Shown here: in pieces, positions 25,028 to 32,980 of the stretch
Numbering within the stretch: the stretch's first letter is position 1
Layout of the letters: each line of letters begins with the position of its first letter
NCBI GenBank assembly: GCA_003946805.1
Contig: RPSH01000036.1
Location: forward strand, 1 to 33,839
DNA length: 33,839 nt
Origin: Bacillus sp. 2B10
GTDB taxonomy: Bacteria > Pseudomonadota > Alphaproteobacteria > Sphingomonadales > Sphingomonadaceae
Direction of reading: 5' to 3'
The notes under the pieces: generated by a model
Databases searched by the model: none
The model's input: only the letters and a program-made list of their open reading frames with translations
What the model was told of the DNA's origin: nothing
Translations under genes and position numbers: made by a program

Positions 25028-26092
25028 TCAGCGCAGCAGGCCGGCCGAGCGCAGCGCCTTTTCGATGGTGGCCTGTACGCCGCTGGCGGGCGTCGGCGCG
25101 GCCGGGCGCGCGCTCGCGGCCGGGGTGATGCGTTCGAGGCGGGGGTTCGCGTCGACCGCCGGTGCCGCCGTGCCGGTCAGGCCCCAGCCGCGCGCGATCT
25201 CCAGCGTGCTCGACAGGCCGACGTCGAGCATGAACGGCCCGGCGGCACCGATCCCCCCATGGCTGTCGATCGGAACGCCGTGGCCCATGCCGGCGATGCG
25301 CCATTCCTCGACCAGCGTCCTGCCCGCGGCGTCCTGCCACGCGCGGCGCGACCAGTTGGCGGCACCGGTGCGTTCGGTCGGTTCGGTCGGAAGCGCATGG
25401 ACGGTACGCCACTGGTCGACCAGCGCGTCGCTGTTGGCGACGACGACGGTCGGGTCGGCGGTGCCGTGCCAGATCGCGATGCGCGGCATGGCCGCGGCCG
25501 GGGCGATGGCGCGCGGCGCGGCGGCGGGCTGGCCGCGCATCCGCTCCAGCGCGGCACGGACGCCGATCGCGGTGCCATAGGGCAGGCCGCCGATGATCGC
25601 GCCGGCGGCGAAGCGTTCGGGCCAGGTCGCCAGCAGCACCGCGGTCATCGCGCCGCCCGCCGACAACCCGGTGACGAACACCCGCGCGGGATCGATCGCA
25701 TGCTGCGCCACGACCGCGTCGATCATCGCGACGATCGATTCGGCCTCGCCACCGATCCGGGCGATATCGGCATCCTCGAACCAGTTGAAGCACAGGTTCG
25801 CGTTGTTGGCGCGACGCTGTTCGGGGAACAGCACGGCAAAGCCTTCGCGGTCGGCGAGCGTCGACCAGCCGGTGCCGTGGTCGTAACCGGCGGCGTCCTG
25901 CGTACAGCCGTGCAGCGCCACCACCAGCGCGGCGCCGGGACGCAGCGTGGCGGGGACGTACAATCGCGCACGCAGATTGCCGGGATCGGGGGCGAAGCCG
26001 GTCAGGTCGTGCAGCCGGTCAGCCACGGCCGGCGCCGCATGTCGTTGTCGCAGGCGCTGGAATTGCTGGATCGTTTCGGAAATCGGCGGCAT
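25028..26092 (-). CDS. PHB depolymerase-family esterase (extracellular catalytic domain type 1)
   Basis: A 354-residue alpha/beta hydrolase of the PHB depolymerase esterase group (also LpqC/feruloyl-esterase-like). The oxyanion stretch is ALVVALHGCTQDAAGYDHGT. The nucleophile is Ser144 in the lipase box GLSAGG. The acid is in IAIWHGTADPTVVVANSDAL and the histidine in GMGHGVPIDSHGG. No signal peptide is evident, which is odd for an extracellular-type enzyme; export would need another route, or it may act inside. The ATG at 26092 has AAGG upstream; a TTG at 26110 would add six residues. A phasin gene occurs about 3 kb away, so a link to polyester granules is possible but unproven. Confidence 0.85.
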   Translation of the reverse strand: MPPISETIQQFQRLRQRHAAPAVADRLHDLTGFAPDPGNLRARLYVPATLRPGAALVVALHGCTQDAAGYDHGTGWSTLADREGFAVLFPEQRRANNANLCFNWFEDADIARIGGEAESIVAMIDAVVAQHAIDPARVFVTGLSAGGAMTAVLLATWPERFAAGAIIGGLPYGTAIGVRAALERMRGQPAAAPRAIAPAAAMPRIAIWHGTADPTVVVANSDALVDQWRTVHALPTEPTERTGAANWSRRAWQDAAGRTLVEEWRIAGMGHGVPIDSHGGIGAAGPFMLDVGLSSTLEIARGWGLTGTAAPAVDANPRLERITPAASARPAAPTPASGVQATIEKALRSAGLLR

Positions 26093-26223
26093 GGGCGGTA
26101 CCTTGGGCAAAGGAGCGACGCGGTCGAACCAGCGCCTCGATCGTCACGATATGGCGTTCATGCTGCGCTGCACAATAGGCATTGCGACCGGCGGGTGCAG
26201 GCGAGGTCCACGACCCGGGCGTT

Positions 26224-26393
26224 GCGAGACCTCTGTAAAAGTCTCGAACCCATCCATAAAGTGCACCGTACCCCCTGTGCGGGCGGGGGGGCAGAGCCAA
26301 GCATAACAACGGCTTGCGCTCGTGACCCTGGACTCCCGCCTGCGCGGGGGTACGGGAGAAGGCGAGGAATCGAGACTTTTGCAGAGGTCTTGC
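26224..26393. mobile_element. MITE-like element, 170 bp, IS5-type ends
   Basis: Terminal inverted repeats of 24 bp at 26224-26247 (core GAGACCTCTGTAAAAGTCTC) and 26370-26393 (core GAGACTTTTGCAGAGGTCTT), matching at 22 of 24 positions. The end sequence GAGACCTCTGCAAAA is like ends of IS5-group elements. The interior has no transposase and contains a REP-like pair. I could not identify a clear target duplication. Confidence 0.65.
26268..26356. repeat. REP-like pair nested in the MITE-like element
   Basis: Facing arms CGTACCCCCTGTGCGGGCGG at the left and CTCCCGCCTGCGCGGGGGTA at the right, the same family as elsewhere in the window. The pair takes up about half of the interior of the 170-bp element. 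Confidence 0.7.
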
Positions 26394-26676
26394 GCTGCCG
26401 GGCTTGCGCGCGGTGGTCGAGCCGATCCGGTTCGTCGCTATTCCGGCAGCAAGACCGATGGCGAACGATGCCGGCAGCGCGCGAGCAACAACGGCAGCCA
26501 CAGCGATGCCCTGATGGATCGGGCCGAAGTGGCTGCGGCATACGGCAGATATCGCTGCCGCGATCCGTCCGACGATGAACGGCCATGCGTGACGACAAAA
26601 CGCCGGAAAGCCGCAAGGATTTGATGGGGTCGTGCCGATCATATCGGCGATCCGGGCCGCCCGCGCGGCGGACCCA

Positions 26677-26753
26677 TGGTCGGGGAGAGAGGATTCGAAC
26701 CTCCGGCCCCTGCCTCCCGAAGGCAGTGCTCTACCAGGCTGAGCTACTCCCCG
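26677..26753 (-). tRNA. tRNA-Pro (CGG anticodon)
   Basis: A 77-nt tRNA on the minus strand. The acceptor arms CGGGGAG and CTCCCCG pair fully, with discriminator A and a genome-encoded CCA. The D-arm region is AGCTCAGCCTGGTAGAGC. The anticodon stem CTGCC/GGCAG encloses loop TTCGGGA, giving anticodon CGG for proline codon CCG, a common codon in this GC-rich genome. The T-arm GGAGG TTCGAAT CCTCT is standard. Confidence 0.95.
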
Positions 26754-26912
26754 ACGGAGTATCGGCGGGGCGTCTTCGCCGCCCGGCCGTTGCTTGGAGG
26801 CGCGCCTATAGCGGGCGGTCACGGGGTCCGCAAGCGGGATTCGCGCGGGCGACTGTTTGGCTTTGGCGGGGAAGCTGCTAGGGGCCGGGCGACCCCACCT
26901 CTTTTCGATTGT

Positions 26913-28727
26913 GTGACCGTGGCCACTCCGCTCGACAAACTGCGCAACTTCTCGATCATCGCCCATATCGACCATGGCAAGTCGACGCTTGCCGACCGGC
27001 TGATCCAGCGTACCGGCGGCCTCGCCGAGCGCGAGATGTCGGCGCAGGTGCTCGACAACATGGACATCGAGAAGGAACGCGGCATCACCATCAAGGCGCA
27101 GACCGTGCGTCTGGAATGGAAGGGCCATGTCCTGAACCTGATGGACACGCCGGGGCATGTCGATTTCGCCTACGAAGTGTCGCGCAGCCTCGCGGCGTGC
27201 GAGGGCGCGCTGCTGGTGGTCGATGCGGCGCAGGGCGTCGAGGCGCAGACGCTGGCCAATGTCTACCAGTCGATCGAGCACGATCACGAGATCATTCCGG
27301 TCATCAACAAGATCGACCTGCCCGCCGCCGAGCCGGAAAAGGTGAAGGCCGAGATCGAGGACCTGATCGGGCTGGACACGTCGCGCGCGGTGCTGGCGTC
27401 GGCCAAGGCGGGGATCGGCATCGACGAGATCCTCGACGCGATCGTCGAGCAGATTCCGCCGCCCAAGGGCGATGCGGCCGCGCCGCTGAAGGCGATGCTG
27501 GTCGACAGCTGGTACGACCCGTATCTGGGCGTGGTCATCCTGATCCGCGTGATCGACGGGTCGATCCGCAAGGGCCAGCAGATCAAGTTCATGAACGCCG
27601 ACACGACGCACCTCGTCGACCGGGTCGGGGCGTTCCGGCCGAAGATCGAGCAGCTTCCCGACCTGGGTCCGGGCGAGATCGGCTTCATCACCGCGCAGAT
27701 CAAGGAAGTGGCGCAGACGATGGTCGGCGACACGATCACCGACGCGCGGCGCCCGACCGCCGAGCCGCTGCCGGGGTTCAAGGAAGTGCAGTCGGTGGTG
27801 TTCTGCGGCCTGTTCCCGGTCGATGCCGCCGATTTCGACAAGCTGCGGGAATCGATCAGCAAGCTGCGCCTCAACGACGCCAGCTTCACGTTCGAGATGG
27901 AAAGCTCGGCGGCGCTGGGCTTCGGCTTCCGCTGCGGGTTCCTGGGACTGCTGCACCTGGAGATCATTCAGGAGCGGCTGACGCGCGAATACGACCTCGA
28001 CCTCATCACCACCGCGCCGTCGGTGGTGTACCAGATCGAGCTGACCCATCCCGATCCGGCGGGCGTGACCGAGATCGACCTGCACAACCCGGCCGACATG
28101 CCCGACGTCAACAAGATCAAGACGATCAGCGAGCCGTGGATCAAGGCGACGATCTATGTTCCCGACGAATATCTGGGCGGTATCCTGAAGCTGTGTCAGG
28201 ACCGGCGCGGCATCCAGTTGAACCTGACCTATGTCAGCGGGCGGGCGCAGGCGACCTACGAACTGCCGCTCAACGAAGTGGTGTTCGATTTCTACGACCG
28301 GTTGAAGTCGCTGTCGAAGGGCTATGCCAGCTTCGATTACGAGCAGATCGGCTATCGCGAGGGCGATCTGGTCAAGATGAGCATCCTCGTCAACGAGGAG
28401 CCGGTCGATGCGCTGTCGATGATCGTCCACCGCGGCACCGCCGAGGTGCGTGGGCGCGGCATGGTCGAGCGGTTGAAGGAACTGATCCCGCGCCACCTGT
28501 TCAAGATCCCGATCCAGGCGGCGATCGGCGGCAAGGTGATCGCGCGCGAGACGATCAGCGCGATGCGCAAGGATGTGACCGCGAAATGCTATGGCGGGGA
28601 CGCCAGCCGCAAGCGCAAGCTGCTCGACAAGCAGAAGAAGGGCAAGGCGAAGATGCGCGAATACGGGTCGGTCAGCATCCCGCAGGAAGCGTTCATCGCC
28701 GCGTTGCGCATGGGCGACGATAACTGA
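26913..28727 (+). CDS. lepA: Elongation factor 4 (LepA), translational GTPase
   Basis: A 604-residue LepA/EF4, a ribosome-associated GTPase. G motifs are intact: G1 [10 protein letters not shown]2 RGITIKAQ, G3 DTPGH, G4 NKID. LepA marks include [25 protein letters not shown] and the C-terminal domain ending with [20 protein letters not shown]. Two GTG codons are candidates: 26913 (V-T-V-A-T-P-L-D) and 26919 (V-A-T-P-L-D). I use 26913, with 26919 equally possible; neither has a strong ribosome site. It reads away from tRNA-Pro and is followed by a strong hairpin. Confidence 0.95.
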   Translation: MTVATPLDKLRNFSIIAHIDHGKSTLADRLIQRTGGLAEREMSAQVLDNMDIEKERGITIKAQTVRLEWKGHVLNLMDTPGHVDFAYEVSRSLAACEGALLVVDAAQGVEAQTLANVYQSIEHDHEIIPVINKIDLPAAEPEKVKAEIEDLIGLDTSRAVLASAKAGIGIDEILDAIVEQIPPPKGDAAAPLKAMLVDSWYDPYLGVVILIRVIDGSIRKGQQIKFMNADTTHLVDRVGAFRPKIEQLPDLGPGEIGFITAQIKEVAQTMVGDTITDARRPTAEPLPGFKEVQSVVFCGLFPVDAADFDKLRESISKLRLNDASFTFEMESSAALGFGFRCGFLGLLHLEIIQERLTREYDLDLITTAPSVVYQIELTHPDPAGVTEIDLHNPADMPDVNKIKTISEPWIKATIYVPDEYLGGILKLCQDRRGIQLNLTYVSGRAQATYELPLNEVVFDFYDRLKSLSKGYASFDYEQIGYREGDLVKMSILVNEEPVDALSMIVHRGTAEVRGRGMVERLKELIPRHLFKIPIQAAIGGKVIARETISAMRKDVTAKCYGGDASRKRKLLDKQKKGKAKMREYGSVSIPQEAFIAALRMGDDN

Positions 28728-28771
28728 GAGATCGTCGGGACCCGCGCGTTTTCGGACGACCGCCCGAATGA

Positions 28772-28804
28772 AAAGGGCCGGCGCCATGACGGCGCCGGCC
28801 CTTT
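28772..28804. terminator. Intrinsic terminator, probably bidirectional
   Basis: A perfect 14-bp stem (AAAGGGCCGGCGCC and its complement GGCGCCGGCCCTTT) around loop ATGAC. The A-run on the left and T-run on the right serve both strands. It lies between lepA (+) and a short convergent ORF (-). Confidence 0.85.
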
Positions 28805-28826
28805 CCGGATTCCATGCCGACCTGTG

Positions 28827-28940
28827 TCAGCCGAGGATGCGCAGTACCATCTGCACCGTCAACGCGACGCCGGCCCAGCCCAGCGCGGTCATGCCGGCGA
28901 GGGTGGCCATGGTGGTACGACCCGAATATTTGCTGTGCAT
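28827..28940 (-). CDS. Small single-pass membrane protein (37 residues)
   Basis: A 37-residue ORF beginning MHSKYSGRTTMATLAGMTAL and continuing GWAGVALTVQMVLRILG. A short polar, basic N-terminus is followed by one hydrophobic helix of about 22 residues. A strong ribosome site (AGGAAGGTGAGAGG) ends right at the ATG. The upstream 150 bp is AT-rich relative to the region, as promoters are here, and the stop lies about 20 bp before the shared terminator. The function is unknown. I regard it as likely real, but very short ORFs can be chance. Confidence 0.6.
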   Translation of the reverse strand: MHSKYSGRTTMATLAGMTALGWAGVALTVQMVLRILG

Positions 28941-29341
28941 CCTCTCACCTTCCTGTTCTTGTCCGACAGAAGATTGTCCCAAAAAGCGACGATTGCAAAT
29001 ATGCGACGCCACGAAAAACGTTGGAAAATCGCGGAAAAGCGAGCGAGCCCTGGCGAGGCACGGCAAATCTGCTGCATTGCAAAAAGAGCGATCCGTTGAA
29101 GAACATATCGTAATGCCACTGATGCGGCGTCCCTTTTCGCACCTGCGATGACCGGTTGTTGCGCCGCGATGAAGCGAAAATAAATTTCGCAACAGTCAGG
29201 AAAATGTCAGAATCGAGGCCTGCTACGGATCGTCACGGGGTTTCCGGGGGGCGATCGCGTGATTCGCCGGTCGATCGAGGGGGAACTATCCAGCATCCGG
29301 AGAGTCCCCGGTACGGGGAGTTTCAAGTGCAACAGGAGCGC
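28941..29341. other. Intergenic promoter region between small ORF and phasin
   Basis: About 400 bp with lower GC in the first half. It should hold the promoters of the small membrane ORF (-) and of the phasin gene (+), since they diverge. I cannot assign specific -35/-10 boxes with confidence. No other gene is supported. Confidence 0.5.
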
Positions 29342-29650
29342 ATGATGGCCGATACCACCAACCCTGCCGCCGAAGCGACCGAGCGGATGCGTGCCGCCGG
29401 CAGCGCGATGACCGAAAACGGATCGCAGCTGGGTCTGACCATCCTGTCGCAGGCGGAAGCCAATACGCAGGAAGCGTTCCGGGCGATGCGTGCCGCGGCG
29501 CAGGCGAGCGACCTGAGCGAGGTGATGCGCATCCAGTCCGATTACCTGCGCGACCAGGGCGCCCGTTCGATGACGCAGGCGCGCGAAGTCGGCGAGATGA
29601 TCGCCCGGTTCGGCCGCGATGCCGTAGGGCAGGTGACCGGTCGCGACTGA
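29342..29650 (+). CDS. Phasin family protein
   Basis: A 102-residue, mostly helical protein of the phasin type, small proteins that coat polyhydroxyalkanoate granules or act as chaperone-like factors. The pattern NTQEAFRAMRAAAQASDLSE, VMRIQSDYLRDQGARSMTQA and REVGEMIARFGRDAVGQV is typical of the C-terminal phasin core (LQ-x-x-Y-x-R-D). AGGAG at 29334-29338 lies 3 bp before ATG 29342 and 6 bp before ATG 29345; the second may be used. The family does not prove PHA synthesis, as many alphaproteobacteria have several phasin-like proteins. Confidence 0.85.
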   Translation: MMADTTNPAAEATERMRAAGSAMTENGSQLGLTILSQAEANTQEAFRAMRAAAQASDLSEVMRIQSDYLRDQGARSMTQAREVGEMIARFGRDAVGQVTGRD

Positions 29651-29731
29651 CTGTCGCACCGTTGACCGTCGCCGATCGTGCCGCCATGGCGCGGTCGCAG
29701 GCGGTACGCCGGCAGAGGAATGGGGAACGTG

Positions 29732-30490
29732 ATGATCCGGCGCATGATGTTGCTGTTGGCGACGATGCTGCTCGCGGTGCCCGCGACCGCGCAGCCGCGT
29801 CCGCCCGTCGTGCTGGCCGCCGCAAGCCTGCAGGAATCGATGAACGCCGCCGCCGATGCGTGGGCGAAGCAGGGCCATCCGCGCCCGACCCTGTCGTTCG
29901 CCGCCAGTTCGGCACTGGCGCGGCAGGCGGCGGCGGGTGCGCCCGCCGACCTGTTCGTGTCGGCCGATGTCGAATGGATGGACGATCTCGACCGGCGCGG
30001 GCTGCTGGCGAAGGGCAGCCGGGTCAACCTGCTCGGCAACCGGCTGGTGCTGGTCGCGCCGGTCGCCGGCACGGCGCGGGTCGCGCTGCGGCCGGGGGTG
30101 GACCTGCGGCCGGCGCTCAACGGCGGACGGCTGGCGATGGCCGATCCCGATGCGGTGCCCGCCGGCCGCTATGGCAAGGCGGCGCTGACCCGCCTGCGTG
30201 CATGGGATGCGGTGGCGCCGTCGGTGGTGCGTGCCGAGAATGTCCGCGCCGCGCTGGCGCTGGTCGAGCGCGGGGCCGCGCCGCTCGGCATCGTCTATGC
30301 GACCGATGCGAAGGCGTCGGCGAAGGTCCGCGTCGTCGGCATCTTCCCCGCCGCCAGCCATCCCCCGATCGTCTATCCGGTCGCGCGGCTGAAGGCGTCG
30401 CGGAATGTCGATGGCGAGCGGTTCCGGCGGTTCCTCGTCAGCCCGAAGGGGCGCGCGATCTTCGTCAAATACGGATTCACGCCGCGCTGA
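29732..30490 (+). CDS. modA: Molybdate ABC transporter, periplasmic binding protein ModA
   Basis: A 252-residue substrate-binding protein that captures molybdate (or tungstate) in the periplasm. A signal peptide (MIRRMMLLLATMLLAVPATA) is followed by the mature start VVLAAASLQESMNAAADAWA, the standard ModA opening. FAASSALARQAAAGAPADLF supplies the oxyanion-binding serines. VPAGRYGKAALTRLRAW and VYATDAKASAKVRVVGIFP are also family-like. ATG 29732 has GGGGA at good spacing; ATG 29720 would add four residues. Its stop overlaps the modB start (TGATG). I looked for a ModE-type site upstream and saw none. Confidence 0.93.
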   Translation: MIRRMMLLLATMLLAVPATAQPRPPVVLAAASLQESMNAAADAWAKQGHPRPTLSFAASSALARQAAAGAPADLFVSADVEWMDDLDRRGLLAKGSRVNLLGNRLVLVAPVAGTARVALRPGVDLRPALNGGRLAMADPDAVPAGRYGKAALTRLRAWDAVAPSVVRAENVRAALALVERGAAPLGIVYATDAKASAKVRVVGIFPAASHPPIVYPVARLKASRNVDGERFRRFLVSPKGRAIFVKYGFTPR

Positions 30491-31179
30491 TGCCCGATGG
30501 CGCCGAATGGGCGATCGTCCTGCTGTCGTTGAAGATCGGCGGCGTGGCGATGCTGGCGGCGCTGCCGATCGCCTATGCACTGGCATGGGCGCTGGCGCGG
30601 GGGCGGTTTCCGGGGCGGGTGCTGCTCGACGGGATCGTCCACCTGCCGCTGGTGCTGCCGCCGGTCGTCACCGGCTGGCTGTTGCTGCTGGCGTTCGCGC
30701 CCGCCGGGCCGATCGGCCGCTGGCTGGAGGCGTGGTTCGGCGTCAGCGTGCTGTTCCGCTGGAGCGGGGCGGCGATCGCGGCGGCGGTGATGGCGCTGCC
30801 ATTGATGGTCCGCGCCATCCGCCTGTCGATCGAGGGGGTCGACCGGCGCCTGGAAAGCGCCGCACGGACGCTGGGCGCCGGCCGCGCGCGGGTCTTCTGG
30901 AGCGTGACCGCGCCACTCAGCCTGCCCGGCGTGCTGGCCGGGATGGTGCTGGGCTTCGCGCGGGCGCTGGGCGAATTCGGCGCGACGATCACCTTCGTCT
31001 CGAACGTGCCGGGGGAGACGGCGACGCTGCCGCTCGCCATCTACAGCGCGTTGCAGGTGCCGGGCGGCGAGGCGAGCGTCGTGCGGCTGGCGGGGATGTC
31101 GGTCGCGCTGTCGCTGGCGGCGCTGGTCGTGTCCGAATGGCTGGCGCGGCGCGGCGGGCGGAACGTCCATGTCCTTTGA
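30490..31179 (+). CDS. modB: Molybdate ABC transporter permease ModB
   Basis: A 229-residue inner-membrane permease with about five to six hydrophobic segments. HLPLVLPPVVTGWLLLLAF near residue 50 is the ModB signature. The coupling loop for the ATPase is ESAARTLGAGRARVFWSVTA followed by LARALGEFGATITF-like residues (seen as GFARALGEFGATITFVSN). ETATLPLAIYSALQVPGGE is also typical. The start overlaps the modA stop by one base and its end overlaps modC by 11 bp, so the three genes form one tight operon. Confidence 0.93.
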   Translation: MPDGAEWAIVLLSLKIGGVAMLAALPIAYALAWALARGRFPGRVLLDGIVHLPLVLPPVVTGWLLLLAFAPAGPIGRWLEAWFGVSVLFRWSGAAIAAAVMALPLMVRAIRLSIEGVDRRLESAARTLGAGRARVFWSVTAPLSLPGVLAGMVLGFARALGEFGATITFVSNVPGETATLPLAIYSALQVPGGEASVVRLAGMSVALSLAALVVSEWLARRGGRNVHVL

Positions 31180-31789
31180 TATCGCGGTCACGGTGCGGCT
31201 GGGCGAGGCGGTGGTCGGAGCGGTGGTACCCGACGATGGACGCGATGCCGGGCTGACCGTGTTGTTCGGCCCGTCGGGGGTGGGCAAGTCAAGCGTGCTC
31301 AACATGGTCGCCGGACTGCTGCGCCCGGCGGCCGGTCATGTCCGTGTCGGCGGGGTCACGCTGTTCGATGCCGCGGCGGGGATCGACATGGCGGTGGCGG
31401 ATCGCCGCTGCGGCTATGTGTTCCAGGAGCCGCGGCTGTTCCCGCACCGCCGGGTCGCCGCCAACCTGCGCTACGGCATGGGGCGGGGGACCGCGCCGAT
31501 CGGCTATGACGACATCGTCGACCTGCTGGGACTGGGTGCGCTGCTGCAGCGCTGGCCGGCGACGCTGTCGGGCGGCGAGGCGAAGCGGGTGGCGATCGGG
31601 CGGGCATTGTTGTCGGGCGCGCGGTTCCTGTTGATGGACGAGCCCTTGTCGTCGCTCGACCGCGCGCGGCGCGAGGAGGTGATGGCGACGATCGAGCGGT
31701 TGCGCGACGCGCTGCGCCTGCCGATCCTGTACGTCACGCACGACGCGGCGGAGGCCGAGCGGCTGGCGACGCGGATCGTGGCGATGTGA
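31169..31789 (+). CDS. modC: Molybdate ABC transporter ATP-binding protein ModC, short form
   Basis: A 206-residue ATPase with Walker A (FGPSGVGKSS), Q-loop (YVFQEPRLFPHRRV), ABC signature (LSGGEAKRVAIGRAL), Walker B (FLLMDEPLSSLD) and H-loop (YVTHDAAEA). All catalytic residues are present. Full-length ModC is about 350 residues with a C-terminal MOP/TOBE molybdate-sensing domain. Here the protein stops just after the H-loop, so that regulatory domain is missing. The reading frame ends cleanly and no MOP-like sequence follows, so this seems a natural short form, and the operon position makes molybdate transport the best call. Confidence 0.9.
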   Translation: MSFDIAVTVRLGEAVVGAVVPDDGRDAGLTVLFGPSGVGKSSVLNMVAGLLRPAAGHVRVGGVTLFDAAAGIDMAVADRRCGYVFQEPRLFPHRRVAANLRYGMGRGTAPIGYDDIVDLLGLGALLQRWPATLSGGEAKRVAIGRALLSGARFLLMDEPLSSLDRARREEVMATIERLRDALRLPILYVTHDAAEAERLATRIVAM

Positions 31790-31848
31790 CCATCCTTTCG
31801 CCATAATCCACCGTCGATATCGGATACGAAACAATTGGGAGTTCGGCG

Positions 31849-32562
31849 ATGCGGATGGGGTGGCTGGCTTGGGGAGCCATGGTTCTCGCGACGTCGGCAG
31901 GGGCGCAGGAACCTGCCTCCGATACGGGCGGGGCGGAGATCGTCGTCACCGGACATCGGCCGATGCGGGTCGACGCGAAGATCCTGCGCGCGGCACAGGC
32001 CCGGTTTGCGGAGGATCGCATCGAACTGTCGCCGCAGGGGGTGCTACAGTTCGAGCTATGGCGCGGGAACAAGCGCGTGCGCGCGGACGGGGTGAAACTG
32101 GCACTGATGGATGCGGCCGGGCGGGAGATTCCGGTGACGATCGATGGGAACGGCCGCATCGCCTTTGCACCGGTGCCCAAGGGGCGCTGGTTCCTGACTG
32201 CGCCTGCACAGGCATCCGACCTGTCGCTGCGCCCGATCATATTGTCGAGCGGGACGCGTATCGACGACCGGCGGCTGGGTGACCTGCGGCTACAATGCCG
32301 GGTCATGGTGTCAATGGCCAAGGCGAAGGCATCGCTGCTGGCGATGCCGTTGATCGGCATGTTCGACGCGATCGGTGGCTGTGCGAGCAAGCGGTTCGGT
32401 TTCTATCACCGGACGGAGCAGTCGCTGGCCGGCGCGGTCGCCGTGGCACCGGGCGGTACGCCGAAGGTGCTGCCGATGTCGGCAACGCGCGACGCCTATC
32501 TGCCGCCATTGTCCGATCGGACAATGGACAACGAGACCCGCATCCGCACCACGTATCAGTAG
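31849..32562 (+). CDS. Secreted protein of unknown function with TonB-box-like N-terminus
   Basis: A 237-residue protein I do not recognise. A signal peptide (MRMGWLAWGAMVLATSAGAQ) is followed by a short linker and EIVVTGHRP at residues 30-38, which looks like the TonB box found at the start of sphingomonad TonB-dependent receptors. No receptor plug or barrel follows. The rest includes GVLQFELWRGNKRVRADGVK, a predicted beta-rich portion (PVTIDGNGRIAFAPVPKGRW) and a Cys pair region (LRLQCRVMVS and IGGCASKRFG). A ribosome site GGGAG lies 7 bp before the ATG. Its 3' end faces the gspC-like gene with a gap of about 7 bp. Confidence 0.7.
   Translation: MRMGWLAWGAMVLATSAGAQEPASDTGGAEIVVTGHRPMRVDAKILRAAQARFAEDRIELSPQGVLQFELWRGNKRVRADGVKLALMDAAGREIPVTIDGNGRIAFAPVPKGRWFLTAPAQASDLSLRPIILSSGTRIDDRRLGDLRLQCRVMVSMAKAKASLLAMPLIGMFDAIGGCASKRFGFYHRTEQSLAGAVAVAPGGTPKVLPMSATRDAYLPPLSDRTMDNETRIRTTYQ
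32506..32527. repeat. Perfect 22-bp palindrome in the 3' end of a gene
   Basis: An uninterrupted palindrome centred on GTCCGATCGGAC, extended by five matched bases each side. It lies within the last codons of the unknown secreted protein gene and about 45 bp before the end of the convergent gspC-like gene. It could serve as a terminator stem or a protein-binding site. Confidence 0.7.
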
Positions 32563-32569
32563 GTGACGC

Positions 32570-32980
32570 CTATTCCCCGCCCGCCATCGGCACGCGCGCG
32601 CTCTGGCTGCCGCGGGTGAAATAGGCGGCGTCGATCGCGAGGCTGCGCAGTTGCCAGCCGTCGATGCTGTCGCCCGGGGACAGGGTGCGGGTGCCCTCCG
32701 CGCCGCGGACCAGCGCGACGGCATCGCGGCCCAGCCGTCCGACGACGCCGAGCAGTTGCGGCGCGTCGTCGGGCAGCGCGTCGGCGGCGGGCGGGGCGAA
32801 CAGCGTGCGGGCAAAGGCGGCGCGCAGCGGTGGCGGGGCCGACGGTGTCGTCAGGGGCGGCGGGGTGGATGGCGCGGTGGTGCCGTGCGGCGGCGCGCGC
32901 AACAGCCATGGCGGCACCACCAGCGCGACCAGCACGGCGACGGCGATCAGCGCGTGGTCCTTGAAGGTCAGCCCCGCCAT
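32570..32980 (-). CDS. Short GspC/GspN-like T2SS inner-membrane protein
   Basis: A 136-residue protein with one N-terminal membrane helix (LIAVAVLVALVVPPWLL), a proline-rich linker, and a small periplasmic domain (QLLGVVGRLGRDAVALVRGA, SPGDSIDGWQLRSLAIDAAY) that resembles the homology region of GspC, which links the inner-membrane platform to the secretin. A PDZ domain, common in full-length GspC, is absent. In Xps-type systems the equivalent protein is called XpsN. It overlaps gspM by 13 bp and is the last gene of the run. Assignment is from domain pattern and position. Confidence 0.6.
   Translation of the reverse strand: MAGLTFKDHALIAVAVLVALVVPPWLLRAPPHGTTAPSTPPPLTTPSAPPPLRAAFARTLFAPPAADALPDDAPQLLGVVGRLGRDAVALVRGAEGTRTLSPGDSIDGWQLRSLAIDAAYFTRGSQSARVPMAGGE

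Larger units (their letters stand above)
26093..26676. other. Intergenic region without supported gene
   Basis: About 580 bp between the esterase gene and tRNA-Pro. It holds the MITE-like element at 26224-26393. Minus-strand frames are open here, one containing a hydrophobic run (GIAVAAVVARALPASFAIGL) from about 26642 down to 26400, but I recognise no family, see no ribosome site, and the frame runs into the element. It could be the remnant of a membrane-protein gene. Confidence 0.5.

Noticed and set aside
26158..26616. 152-codon minus-strand open frame between the esterase gene and tRNA-Pro
   Set aside because: It crosses the MITE-like element and a REP pair, has a Cys/Arg-rich random composition and no ribosome site.
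26677..26753. tRNA-Pro as an integration site of a genomic island
   Set aside because: No integrase gene and no direct repeat of the tRNA 3' end were seen in the gene-poor flank.
26019..28787. Long minus-strand open frame across lepA and tRNA-Pro
   Set aside because: It runs through a tRNA gene and a certain housekeeping gene, and its product is low complexity.
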